A DNA stretch of 33,100 nucleotides, from positions 1-33,100 of the IMG/VR virus record IMGVR_UViG_3300020054_001285. One strand, 5' to 3'. Below the pieces are notes generated by a model. The model had not been told where the DNA came from, did no database searches, and was given only the letters and a program-made list of their open reading frames with translations. The DNA comes from a virus. Numbering within the stretch: the first letter of the stretch is position 1; every line of letters begins with the position of its first letter. Shown one piece after another: positions 12,424 through 21,600 of this stretch. The position numbers were made by a program, and so were the translations under genes.

Positions 12424-15400
12424 TTAATTATAATCAGGAGCAACTTCAATCTTAATTGCCTGAATTTGAGAAGGTAATTGTGATAAGGTAGAATTAATCT
12501 TACCTAATGTAGCATTAAGTCTAGCATCATTACCACCTCCACCGCCTTTACCGACGAGAAGATTTTTAAGTCCACCTAGAAGCCCGCCACCTTCACCACC
12601 TTCATCACCTTCATCTTTCAGAAGATCCTTAATTTCTTTAATGGCTTCAATCAGTTCTTGTTGAGCTTTCTTATTAGATGATAATGTACCAGCAGAACTA
12701 AATAATTTGGCAAAAGCCTCAGCTTTATATGGATCAATTTTATTAATGGCTGCTGTGATTCTTTGCATTTCATCAGCCGCAACAGTTAATGAACCATCTG
12801 CTGCACGATCTGATATCTCAGTTAAGAAACCTTTCATATGATCTACCTTCTCCGGGAAGTCAGGATTATCATAATAGAACATAAATGACTCTTGAATGGA
12901 AGTAAAGAGTGCACTGATTGCATCAGCTACCGCGTAAGGATCACCAATCGTATCCATAAACATTCTTAATTGGAATGCCGTACTAATTAATGCTCCGTTA
13001 ATACCTTTAACTGCATCAATACCTACCTCAACAGCATTTTGGCTCCATGAAGTACTAAAGCCAAACATTCCTTTAACTTCTTTAGTAACCTGTTGTCCAC
13101 CTATGTGAGCGAATGCGTTACCTACAGCAGTAAGGGTATATGAGATGGCATCTCCAACTGATTTAGCATCTTCAAATTCACCTTGGAAAATGTCCATAAA
13201 GTACTTAAGACCATCAGTAACTTCTATTAGTGCTTCATTAATTCCAGAGACCGATTCAATACCTTTTTGTACAGAGTTTTCTTGGAATCCAAAGAAACTT
13301 AAGAATGGATTACTTGAAGGTTTTCCTGCTCCAATCGAAGCAAATGCATCACCAACGGTTGTTAAAACAAAGCTTACGGTTTCACCAATTGTCACAAAGT
13401 CTATATCCTCATCTGAGAATGCCTTAAGGCCTTCTGCAATACTGGTTAATTCTGCTCCAGCACCTTGAACATTTTCAACACCTTTTTGAACTAGGTTCTC
13501 ATCCCAACTAAATATAAACCAACCGTCTTCCTCTTCCTTACCACCAATTACAGCAAAAGCATCACCTACAAAAGTTAAGGATTTGGTAACGGCATCTGCT
13601 AAATCATCCCAATCAACCCCAGCATCTATCATTTCCTGGAATGTTTTTAATCCGGTTGCAATATTAGTTAATTCTTCTCCAGCGCCAGCAACTGCATCAA
13701 TACCTTTCTCAACTAGATTCTCATCCCAACTAAATATAAACCAACCATCTTCCTCTTCCTTACCTCCAATTACAGCAAAAGCATCGCCAACGAAAGTTAG
13801 TGTATTAGTAACGGCATCGGCCAATGCATCCCAATCAACCCCAGCATCTATTAATTCCTGGAATGTTTTTAATCCATTTGCAATATTTGTTAATTCCGTA
13901 CCTGCTCCTTTAACCGCGTCAACACCTTTCTCTACAAGGTTTTCATCCCAACTAAATGGACCCCATCCATCTTGAACTTCCATGCCACCGATAGTAGCAA
14001 ATGCTTTACTTAAAAATCCTAAGGTATCTGTAATAGCAACATTAAGGTAACCACCTTCTTGGAATGATTCCGTAGTTAGACCATATTCGTTTTGTAAGTC
14101 CAAGAATGATTTTAATCCAATTGTAACATCTTTGAGAGCATTACCTGAACCCTTAACTGCATCAATACCTTTCTCAACTAGATTCTCATCCCAACTAAAT
14201 GGACCCCATCCATCCTGGACTTCCATTCCTCCAATTGTAGCAAATGCTTTACTTAAGAATCCTAAAGTATCTGTAATAGCAACATTAAGGTAACCACCTT
14301 CTTCAAACGCTTTATTATCTAATCCGTATGCCTTCTTAAGATCAAGGAATGCAGCTAACCCTTTTGTAACCTCATTAAGAGCATCACCTGCACCCATAAC
14401 AGAATCAATACCACGTTCAACCGCATTAGGACTAAACATATTTCCAAAGACTGCGCCAAATAATCCACCAGGACTAGCAGGTTCTCCACCTGCTTGAGCA
14501 AATGCTCCACTCACAGCCCCTAATGCAACCGCCAATTCTTTTGAGTCATCCTCATCAAATCCAACTGCCTTAAAATCAGTTAAACCTTTTGATAGTTCCT
14601 GTAATGCGTAGCCTGCAGCTGCATACATTCCAGCAGCAGCCAACCCAGCGCCGCTCTGCATAACTCTAGTAAATAAGCCTTTTAACATACCGAAGGCCCC
14701 AGCCTCAGGATCAACACCAGAGAATGCCATTGCAACACCACCTAGTACCGTTGCAAGATCTTTGGCATCTTGTTCAGAATAATCTAAATCTTTCATTGCC
14801 TCAAGACCTGGTGCTAATAAGAGTAATGCACCACCTGCAGCAGCAAAGAGAGCAGGACCTAAAAATGCAGCACCAGCAGTTAAACCTACTAAAGCTCCAA
14901 TCGCGGTACTAACCAAACCTATACCTAGTAAGATTCCGGATTGTACCAAGATATCACCAACACCCATACCTTCTGTGGCTTTGGCAAAAGGAACATAACC
15001 TAATGAGAATATTGCTAATCCTATTCCATTTAGCGCTAACATAGCAGCTCCTTGTAAAATATTACTAATCCCAAACTTACCTACGAGAGCAGTAGCCACA
15101 CCTATACCTAAAATAACAGCAGATTGAATTAAAACATCCATTAATCCCATCCCAGCTGTAGCAAGACGGAATATCCCAAGACCAACAGAGAACACTATCA
15201 ATCCTAGTCCTATTAATGCTACTGCTGCTGCGCCTTTGCGGATCTGTTTGGCAAACTTCTTGCTACCAAGTAGAGCAAATGCACCACCTATTAAGACAAG
15301 GCTAGCAACCATACCAACCAGAACAACAGGAGCCATTATTATAAGAGCAGCGGTGAGAGCAAAGAATGCTAATCCTATCGCAAATGATTTCATGGCATCA

Positions 15401-16212
15401 CCCATTCTATCCACCGCCTTGGCCCCTTTCTTAATTTGTTTATCTCTTTTACCAACCATGGTAAAAATAAATCCCATAATACCAATAGCAGCCCCAATGA
15501 TAGGTGTAAATAAAATACCAACAGCAGAAGCAACAGCAGCAAAGACTAGACCTTTTGCAAAACTTTGCAAAGAATCTCCCATTATCTGTAAGGTTTTAGC
15601 GCCTTTCTTTGCATCTTTCTTTTGACCTAACTCCGTAAAAATGTCGCTTACTTTTGTAACAACCCTAGCCAATACATTTAATCCACCTAGCTTATCAACT
15701 ATCATTAAAGGTATTACTGACTTCGCTAGCGATTTTGCAAAGTCTAAAGTAGAACTGCCCATTATCTCAAGAACCTCAGCTGCCTTGGCTACCTTTTTAG
15801 GTTTCTTAACATCTTCTAAAACCTTAAAGGTTTCTCTTACAGTATAAAGAAACTTTTCAACATTCTTTTTCTTTACTGCTTTAAATGCAATAAGACCAGT
15901 AACCATTTCGCTAGCACTAGCCCCTAATGCCCTTAAGACATCACCTGGTGATTTTACACCAGATAGCTTACCACCCTTCTTTCCTCCTTTTCCTGCTAAT
16001 GCAAAAGAGCTTTTTCCAGTATTAAGTTCAATTTGTTTAAGGTATTCAGTTTGGACCTGCAGCTCGTAATAGATAGCATCCTCTAAACTCTTAGCTCCAC
16101 CACTACCTGTTGCCATAGCAACAAAAGCGTCTAATTTTTCGTTAGTCGCTTCTGCTGCCGCTGCAATTTTGGATAGCGGATCCATTAAGTCTTTAAGTGT
16201 AACAGCTGCCAT
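12424..16212 (-). CDS. Tail tape measure protein with tandem repeats
   Basis: At 1262 aa the longest gene here, and placed right after the tail assembly chaperone as tape measures are. Residues about 200-480 hold many hydrophobic, Gly/Ala-rich segments that look like membrane helices, as in many tape measures. From about 480 to 1110 there are about eight repeats of 70-81 residues sharing the pattern F-x2-AFA-x-IGG, FSWDENLVEKGIDAV, then a helix ending GLK-x-F. The C-terminal part is acidic and Gly-rich (DEGGEGGGLLGGLKNLL) and ends in a possible coiled coil. It sets tail length and is ejected during infection. It is about twice the length of T4 gp29 (590 aa), so a longer tail is expected. Confidence 0.75.
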   Translation of the reverse strand: MAAVTLKDLMDPLSKIAAAAEATNEKLDAFVAMATGSGGAKSLEDAIYYELQVQTEYLKQIELNTGKSSFALAGKGGKKGGKLSGVKSPGDVLRALGASASEMVTGLIAFKAVKKKNVEKFLYTVRETFKVLEDVKKPKKVAKAAEVLEIMGSSTLDFAKSLAKSVIPLMIVDKLGGLNVLARVVTKVSDIFTELGQKKDAKKGAKTLQIMGDSLQSFAKGLVFAAVASAVGILFTPIIGAAIGIMGFIFTMVGKRDKQIKKGAKAVDRMGDAMKSFAIGLAFFALTAALIIMAPVVLVGMVASLVLIGGAFALLGSKKFAKQIRKGAAAVALIGLGLIVFSVGLGIFRLATAGMGLMDVLIQSAVILGIGVATALVGKFGISNILQGAAMLALNGIGLAIFSLGYVPFAKATEGMGVGDILVQSGILLGIGLVSTAIGALVGLTAGAAFLGPALFAAAGGALLLLAPGLEAMKDLDYSEQDAKDLATVLGGVAMAFSGVDPEAGAFGMLKGLFTRVMQSGAGLAAAGMYAAAGYALQELSKGLTDFKAVGFDEDDSKELAVALGAVSGAFAQAGGEPASPGGLFGAVFGNMFSPNAVERGIDSVMGAGDALNEVTKGLAAFLDLKKAYGLDNKAFEEGGYLNVAITDTLGFLSKAFATIGGMEVQDGWGPFSWDENLVEKGIDAVKGSGNALKDVTIGLKSFLDLQNEYGLTTESFQEGGYLNVAITDTLGFLSKAFATIGGMEVQDGWGPFSWDENLVEKGVDAVKGAGTELTNIANGLKTFQELIDAGVDWDALADAVTNTLTFVGDAFAVIGGKEEEDGWFIFSWDENLVEKGIDAVAGAGEELTNIATGLKTFQEMIDAGVDWDDLADAVTKSLTFVGDAFAVIGGKEEEDGWFIFSWDENLVQKGVENVQGAGAELTSIAEGLKAFSDEDIDFVTIGETVSFVLTTVGDAFASIGAGKPSSNPFLSFFGFQENSVQKGIESVSGINEALIEVTDGLKYFMDIFQGEFEDAKSVGDAISYTLTAVGNAFAHIGGQQVTKEVKGMFGFSTSWSQNAVEVGIDAVKGINGALISTAFQLRMFMDTIGDPYAVADAISALFTSIQESFMFYYDNPDFPEKVDHMKGFLTEISDRAADGSLTVAADEMQRITAAINKIDPYKAEAFAKLFSSAGTLSSNKKAQQELIEAIKEIKDLLKDEGDEGGEGGGLLGGLKNLLVGKGGGGGNDARLNATLGKINSTLSQLPSQIQAIKIEVAPDYN
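13050..14530 (-). repeat. Tandem repeats within the tape measure gene
   Basis: The DNA word TCATCCCAAC recurs at 13499, 13721, 13943 and 14186, spacings of 222, 222 and 243 nt, or 74, 74 and 81 codons, always in frame. Flanking sequence is nearly identical between neighbours, so the central copies are recent duplications; the outer copies are diverged. Slippage or recombination here would change the gene by whole repeat units. Confidence 0.85.
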
Positions 16213-16224
16213 TACATTATATAT

Positions 16225-16458
16225 TTAGAACTTCGGCATGCTTATACTAGGCATAGATGGCATTTTATAACTACTCATCTGTTTTTGTGCCGACTTCTGC
16301 ATCGAATTAGGGTTATATTTATCTTCATATGAAGAACTTGCCTTTCTTTCTTCGTCGTTGCGCTCTTTTACGATATCATTGTATATCTCAAGAGTATACT
16401 CGTATTCATAGAAAGGGAGCATATCCAGCTCAGTTGGCTGGATATGCAATTTCTCCAT
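16225..16458 (-). CDS. Tail assembly chaperone second frame (lambda gpT-like position)
   Basis: A 77-aa product from the ATG at 16458: MEKLHIQPTELDMLPFYEYE, then a Ser/Met/Pro-rich end (SMQKSAQKQMSSYKMPSMPS). It lies between the gp26-like gene and the tape measure gene, where long-tailed phages often encode the second part of the tail assembly chaperone. The frame is open back to 16572 and overlaps the end of the gp26-like gene in the +1 frame. It may be made alone (AGGG lies 8 nt before the ATG) or as a frameshift fusion through CTT-TAA at 16475-16480. The ATG choice is mine; the upstream GTG at 16572 looks like a by-product. Confidence 0.55.
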   Translation of the reverse strand: MEKLHIQPTELDMLPFYEYEYTLEIYNDIVKERNDEERKASSSYEDKYNPNSMQKSAQKQMSSYKMPSMPSISMPKF

Positions 16459-16474
16459 AAGTAAGACCCTAATC

Positions 16475-17494
16475 TTAAAGAAGTTCAGAAGAGATATCTG
16501 AAATAATGAAGAGAGCCTTGATGCCGCCGGGAAAGGAAAGCGGAACTGTGACCTCCGCGCCACAAGATTCACATGGGACCGTAAACTCAGGTCTTACTCC
16601 CAATTTTAGTTTTTCAATAAGTCTGTATACAATTGAATATTTGCTAGAATCCCAGCCTTGTAAAGAAGATGCCGTTGAAAAAATTTCTCTATCATTAAAT
16701 CCTCTCCATTCTCTTTGAATGTAAGGAATAATACTAAGGGTTGATTTATCCCAAGGTTTATTTTCTTCTTCTCTACTTCTAACCCAATCAGTAATGGCTC
16801 TCATAACACCGATTGTTGGGGGTGCTAATGTAATCTCACCATGATTTTTAGTAGTAACAGTATAGCATTTATTTACAGGATCGTAATACTTTTCAAGAAG
16901 ATCATCTACAATTTGGAATTGAAGATTATCTGTTTTAAGTTCCATACTTTCCTGAGACTTACACGCAGCAGATGTACATTTCTTTTTACCTACTGGCATC
17001 ATAAGTTTATTTTCACCTTGCTTAAATGTAAGCTCCCTAATTGATAATAAAACAAAGATACGATCTTCTTCTAAGATATCTCTGTAAGATCCTCTTGTAG
17101 AACCGTACATAATTTTAGTACAATTAACAATTAAAGAATTGAGCTTCTCATCTACATCTCTAATGTTTTCTTCTTCCATTGTAGAGAAATCACGAATTTC
17201 ACCAACTCGCGCAGCTCTCATGTGGATTTCAAAATCATCTCTATAAAAACGACCACCTGAAGGTAATCTTGTTAAATCTAATTTAACATATCCGGTTAAT
17301 TCTTGAATTCTTTTGATTTCTGGATCATCCGGTGAAGTAATACCTCTGCCTCTTGTAGGATCAACCTTACCTAAAGATGAAACGGTACCATCTTCATTTT
17401 TCTCTGTGACTTCATTTGATTCAACAACATGTGCATCTTGGATGCCTTCTGCTGCCTCAAATTCTTTTTTGATGTCTTCCTCGTGGTTACTCAT
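16475..17494 (-). CDS. gp26/gp51-like baseplate hub / tail assembly chaperone
   Basis: A 339-aa protein resembling the T4 baseplate hub assembly family (gp26/gp51 type). After an acidic leader, the core reads YVKLDLTRLPSGGRFYRDDFEIHMRAARVGEIRDFSTM, typical of this family's start, followed by SLIVNCTKIMYGSTRGSYRDILEEDRIFVLLSIREL. Two Cys pairs, CTSAAC (about 172-177) and CESCG near 312, may bind zinc. T4 gp26 and gp51 are needed for hub assembly; the position just before the tape measure suggests a tape-measure chaperone. It starts 2 nt before the GIY-YIG-type gene ends and may continue by +1 frameshift. Confidence 0.7.
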   Translation of the reverse strand: MSNHEEDIKKEFEAAEGIQDAHVVESNEVTEKNEDGTVSSLGKVDPTRGRGITSPDDPEIKRIQELTGYVKLDLTRLPSGGRFYRDDFEIHMRAARVGEIRDFSTMEEENIRDVDEKLNSLIVNCTKIMYGSTRGSYRDILEEDRIFVLLSIRELTFKQGENKLMMPVGKKKCTSAACKSQESMELKTDNLQFQIVDDLLEKYYDPVNKCYTVTTKNHGEITLAPPTIGVMRAITDWVRSREEENKPWDKSTLSIIPYIQREWRGFNDREIFSTASSLQGWDSSKYSIVYRLIEKLKLGVRPEFTVPCESCGAEVTVPLSFPGGIKALFIISDISSELL

Positions 17495-17496
17495 GT

Positions 17497-17967
17497 TTAC
17501 TTAATTTTTGTTAATTGTTTTTCTGGTGAAGTTTCTTCCACGATATGTTCAACTATAAGGTTTCTTACATAGCGTGAAACTGGAAGTGGTTTAATACCAT
17601 TTTCCATTGATTTTTGTATAATAATTGAATTTAGATTATCTTCATCCTCTGGTGTTAAAAGAACTTGTAATTTTTTAGTTAGCCTTTTCTTTTGAGGAAT
17701 CATTTCTTGGACACTTTCATTATATCCATATTTAGGATTATCGGCTTTATATTTTTTAATCCAATATTCAACCCTATCCATTATCTTTCCTAGAGACTCT
17801 TCATTATCAAATTGTTCTAGGATCTCTCGAGTAAATGTTTTTGTACCAAAATCTTTAACTGCTCTTTTGATATATTTTCCCGTTCCTAAGTTATTTGGGT
17901 TATCATTTACAGAGTGCCCAATGTAAATTTTGCCGTCATTAACATTTTTAACTTTAAATATGATCAT
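17497..17967 (-). CDS. GIY-YIG-type endonuclease with altered first motif
   Basis: A 156-aa protein. The N-terminal domain fits GIY-YIG nucleases: KIYIGHS with Y15-I-G17, IKRAVKDFG with R35, FTREILEQFD, the metal-binding Glu as E67 (VEYWIKKY) and GYN at 81-83. The first motif, normally GIY, is IIF (2-4), so the first Tyr is Phe. The C-terminal part (KLQVLLTPEDEDNLN, then LPVSRYVRNLIVEHI) looks like a ribbon-helix-helix DNA-binding unit. It is probably a Seg-type homing endonuclease inserted between tail genes, perhaps with weakened activity. A terminator and a late-type element lie upstream, so it is a separate unit. Confidence 0.65.
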   Translation of the reverse strand: MIIFKVKNVNDGKIYIGHSVNDNPNNLGTGKYIKRAVKDFGTKTFTREILEQFDNEESLGKIMDRVEYWIKKYKADNPKYGYNESVQEMIPQKKRLTKKLQVLLTPEDEDNLNSIIIQKSMENGIKPLPVSRYVRNLIVEHIVEETSPEKQLTKIK

Positions 17968-17990
17968 AATTATGTAATATGTATTCTATA

Positions 17991-17998
17991 TTATATAT
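17991..17998 (-). promoter_or_regulatory. Candidate late-type promoter (ATATATAA)
   Basis: ATATATAATAT on the minus strand, 23 nt before the GIY-YIG-type gene and about 12 nt after the terminator hairpin. The terminator-then-promoter order suggests a fresh transcript for the chaperone and tape measure genes. Confidence 0.4.
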
Positions 17999-18010
17999 TA
18001 GTGTAATGAC

Positions 18011-18039
18011 AAAAAAACTGGCCCTAAGGCCAGTTTTTT
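18011..18039 (-). terminator. Rho-independent terminator after the tail tube gene
   Basis: ACTGGCC-TTAG-GGCCAGT hairpin flanked by A and T runs, giving a stem of up to 12 bp with a 4-nt loop, followed by T7 on the minus strand. It lies 15 nt after the tube gene stop. The flanking A and T runs make it potentially active in both directions. Confidence 0.85.
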
Positions 18040-18054
18040 ATATAAAAAGTTAGA

Positions 18055-18609
18055 TTAAGATCCTACGTTTTCCTCAACCCAGTGATCACAACGGTAAGTC
18101 ATTGATAATTCAGCTGCATCGGCGGTTTCATAGTTCAATTCATCCACAAAATCAGGTTGACCTGTTGGGAATACATCTTTACAAGTAATCTTTCTGAAAA
18201 TATCACCTGCTCTGTTGTATTGTACAATGATCATACTTCCAACATAGTCTTTCTTTAATCCCATTTCCCCAGTCAATGGATCATAGATTAATTTATACCA
18301 ATTACGGAAGGTATTGTAAATGTAGTTTTCATTTGCTTCATTCAAGTTAAGAGTGAAGTTCAGTGTCAAGTCTAGGAAAGTCTGTCCTGGCATACTTGCA
18401 AATGAACGGTCAGCAAATTTGTATTTCTGTCCGATTGCATCTACACTTGGATTAAGGTTATTCAAACCTCCAATAGTCTTAACATGCTCTAAGATCAAAC
18501 CTGTATCATCGCCTAGTGGACTAAAGACAGTAACCTCAAACAAGTTAGGTTGAATTGGTTCATATCTTTGACTGCTAGCCCTTGATTGCGTATAATGTGG
18601 TAATGGCAT
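18055..18609 (-). CDS. 19: Tail tube protein (gp19-like)
   Basis: A 184-aa protein placed right after the sheath gene, the T4 order 18-19; T4 gp19 is 163 aa. It starts MPLPHYTQSRASSQRYEPIQ and contains PNLFEVTVF, TFLDLTLNFTLNLNEANENYIYNTFRNWYKLIYDP and ISRKITCKDVFPT-type segments, the beta-rich pattern of contractile-tail tube proteins (hexamers stacked inside the sheath). It starts 39 nt after the sheath gene stop with no promoter visible, so it is transcribed with the sheath and ends at the terminator at 18011-18039. Confidence 0.85.
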   Translation of the reverse strand: MPLPHYTQSRASSQRYEPIQPNLFEVTVFSPLGDDTGLILEHVKTIGGLNNLNPSVDAIGQKYKFADRSFASMPGQTFLDLTLNFTLNLNEANENYIYNTFRNWYKLIYDPLTGEMGLKKDYVGSMIIVQYNRAGDIFRKITCKDVFPTGQPDFVDELNYETADAAELSMTYRCDHWVEENVGS

Positions 18610-18648
18610 AACTTATCTTATTTTTTTATTTATTCTCTTTTCTTTTTC

Positions 18649-21600
18649 TTATTGGAAGTTTCCTGTGCTAATTGCCCCAGTTCTTAAGATTGTAGTTCTT
18701 TGTACAAGAACTTCCATACCTCTTACTGGTTCAATATAAGTATCAAGAATACCAACATTCTGATCAATAACTTCAGGTGTATTATTGGTTTCATCCATAA
18801 TATTTCTAAAGTCATATACTCCATCGTCGTTTTGTACAGTTGATAAGAAGTTATCAGCAAGTGTCTTAATTTCCAATCTCGTTTGAGCAGTATTGAACTC
18901 GAACAAGTAGTTTTTAAGAATTGCCTCAATTCCATCTTGGATGTAAATAACAACCTCTCTAACATTAATTGAGCTTAATGCAGATTTTGGAGTTTGTTGA
19001 GCAGTTTTGTTTGCAAAGATAGTTGGACCAGTTCCGCTTTGGAATACAATTGGATTTAATCCAAATGGTTCTAAGTATTCTCTATCTTCTTTATCCAAGT
19101 TAAGTTCTAATCCTACAACTCCAGTTCCTCCAACAACGCCTCGGCGAACTCCTGCAACTAATGACCATGGTAAAGCATTTTCATATTTTGCAATAAAGTT
19201 ATTAGAAACATAAGCAGCAGGTGGAACGTTAATGTTCTTTCCAAGATCTCTTACAGTAATGTAAGGATAATAGAATGCTCCCCAGCTACCACCTTGTGTT
19301 GGTGAAGGTAATGAGTATCTAACAGTTGGATTCTTAGTAAGATCACCTCCGGTAGAAATTAGTCTAGATGAAAGGCTTCCAGTTGCATCCAAGAAAGAAG
19401 GATCAGTGCTATTTTTAAAGTCCTTAGCAGAAGGTGCATTAATTATAGCGAATGCATTTTTTCTATCGTTACACAACTGAGTGTAAATTGCCTTAGATCC
19501 ACTTTCAATTCCGTTTCCGAATGTATCAACTATGTAGCGGAAGTTAATCGTTTCTCTATCAGTAAGTGCCTTATATAAATTGGTACCACTTAATGTACCA
19601 CTTAATATTGCGTTTTGTCTATCATTAGATCCATCAGGTACGTGTTTAGTAGCATCCAATTGGAATCCATCTAAAGTAAATATGTTTAAGTAATCAACCC
19701 ATTCATCGATTGGGTAATACAATTCAACTTTCTTAACACCACTTACAGTAGTTACAGAAATCTCAGATTGACAAGTTACGAGTAATGCGGTAGTTCCTGC
19801 AGGAATAGTAGGATATTCATTAATTGTTAATCCTCCTACTACTTCATTAATTCTAGTTAACCTAGAATGAGGAACCGCGATAGAACCTTCAAAATGTAAT
19901 AAGTAATTTCCTACAACCAAATCAGCAGCTTCTGGTGAAGTTGATGAAATAAGTACCTGGTTAGGTTTAAGAGCAGGTTCGCTAGCAGCGTCAGCTATAA
20001 TATCAATAGTAAGGTTTAATGCTCCCTTAAGAGTTTGGACTCCTAAAGTATTTGCAGCAAGTGCAGTACCATCAGAATCTAAGAATACACCTGTACCATC
20101 TAAATCAAACTGAGCTCTTGGGGTTAAGTTTACAAATCCATCTTCTTCATACGCAGTAACAGTAGCAACCGGTAAGTAGTAATCCGGATCTGAAATAGCG
20201 ATTTTATCAACGGCTGTAGTAGGAACACCTGTATGAATGTATCCGTATTCAGCAGCATTAAATACCAAGAACGAAGTATATTGTGTACCTCCTACTTCAT
20301 ATACAGCTTCATCCCCATCAGTAAGAGTGCCGTTAGAAAATGCAGTGTACATTGCAGATCCATAAGAACCTACAATACCTGTATTAGTATTAGGATACTC
20401 TTGAACAGTAAAGTTAAAGTCAGATTCGTTAATGTAAGTATATACTGTACCCGGTGCCGTTGGGAAGTCTCCAGTTGTAGTAGAACCTACACCTGATAAT
20501 ACTAAGGTAACAACATTAGTTGTAATATTAACAGATAATACTGGGATATATTCTCCACTTACAGCACCTAAGATATAGCTACCTACAGCAGAAGAATCAT
20601 TTGCCGTCATTGAAGCAAATGCATCATACATATCTTCCCCAGAAGATCCAGTCAATTGAATTTGAATATTACCATCAGTTACAGTAGAAACCGAAATACT
20701 TCCAGATGAAAGAGTTGCGGTATTTACTACCTGTGCATTTCTTGCATATGAAAGGTCAGATACAATAGGTGCGCCGTATGATAAGAAATTAACATCATCC
20801 TGAATACTAGTTGCCTGAGTATATTCAAGGTTATGTCCAATTAAATCAATACCGCCTGCAACACCGTCAATTAAGAAGTCTCCACTGAATAGGTCTTCAT
20901 TAACAGTACAGAATAAACCTGTAGTGGCAGTATCTGCGTTAATGAGTTTTTCAACGAAAAGATTATTTCCAATCAAATCAACAAAATCAGGAATTAAACA
21001 TGCAGTATAAGTTGCAATTAAGTTAACTTCTGATTCGTTGAAGAATTCAGTTAATTTAGTATCAGTAGCATCAGATGTAAATACCTTTCTTTGAATACCT
21101 TTAGTTGGATCAAAGTAAGTTTGGAATGTTGGGTCAGCTTCAAATCTTTCATAAGGTGTAGCAGAACTGAAGTCTCCACCGAAGTCTCCACCAATGACGA
21201 ATATATCAACCATGAAGTCTGAAATTAAACTATCCTTATCTAAGAAGCCCGGTACATTAGCTGCACCATACCATTCTTCAACAGTTACATTAAATGCGGC
21301 TACATTTGCGTTTGCAGCTTTCTTAACAATAACTGAAATTGGATTTTGTCCTAAATTAACAAAATCTAATAAATCATTAGTTGAAGTAGAACTTAAAGTT
21401 GTTCTGTTTGCTCCAACGTTATCTAAAAATGCATCGCTATCAGGATAAAAGAATTTATCTCTGTTATAAAACTTTTGATATTCGCCTGAAGCTCCTGCGT
21501 TAATTTGTGCCTCTGGTGTAGAAGCTGTACCAAACTTAATGTAATCAACATTATCGTCTGAGTCTAAAGCCAGAAGATTGAGTGCCAAAATAGGACCTCT

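Noticed and set aside
13583-13975. Long plus-strand open frame inside the tape measure gene
   Set aside because: It is the complement of the internal repeats, has low-complexity Ser/Pro-rich content and no start context; the opposite strand encodes a clear protein.
15236-15625. Plus-strand open frame opposite the tape measure's hydrophobic part
   Set aside because: It is a by-product of Gly/Ala-rich codons on the minus strand, with no domain or start signal.
16217-16224. ATATATAA before the tape measure gene as a promoter
   Set aside because: It ends only 4 nt before the ATG, so transcription would start inside the gene; it is probably a chance AT-rich match.
16459-16572. GTG start at 16572 for the second chaperone frame
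   Set aside because: The extension is only the shifted reading of the gp26-like gene end; it matters for a possible frameshift but not as an independent start.
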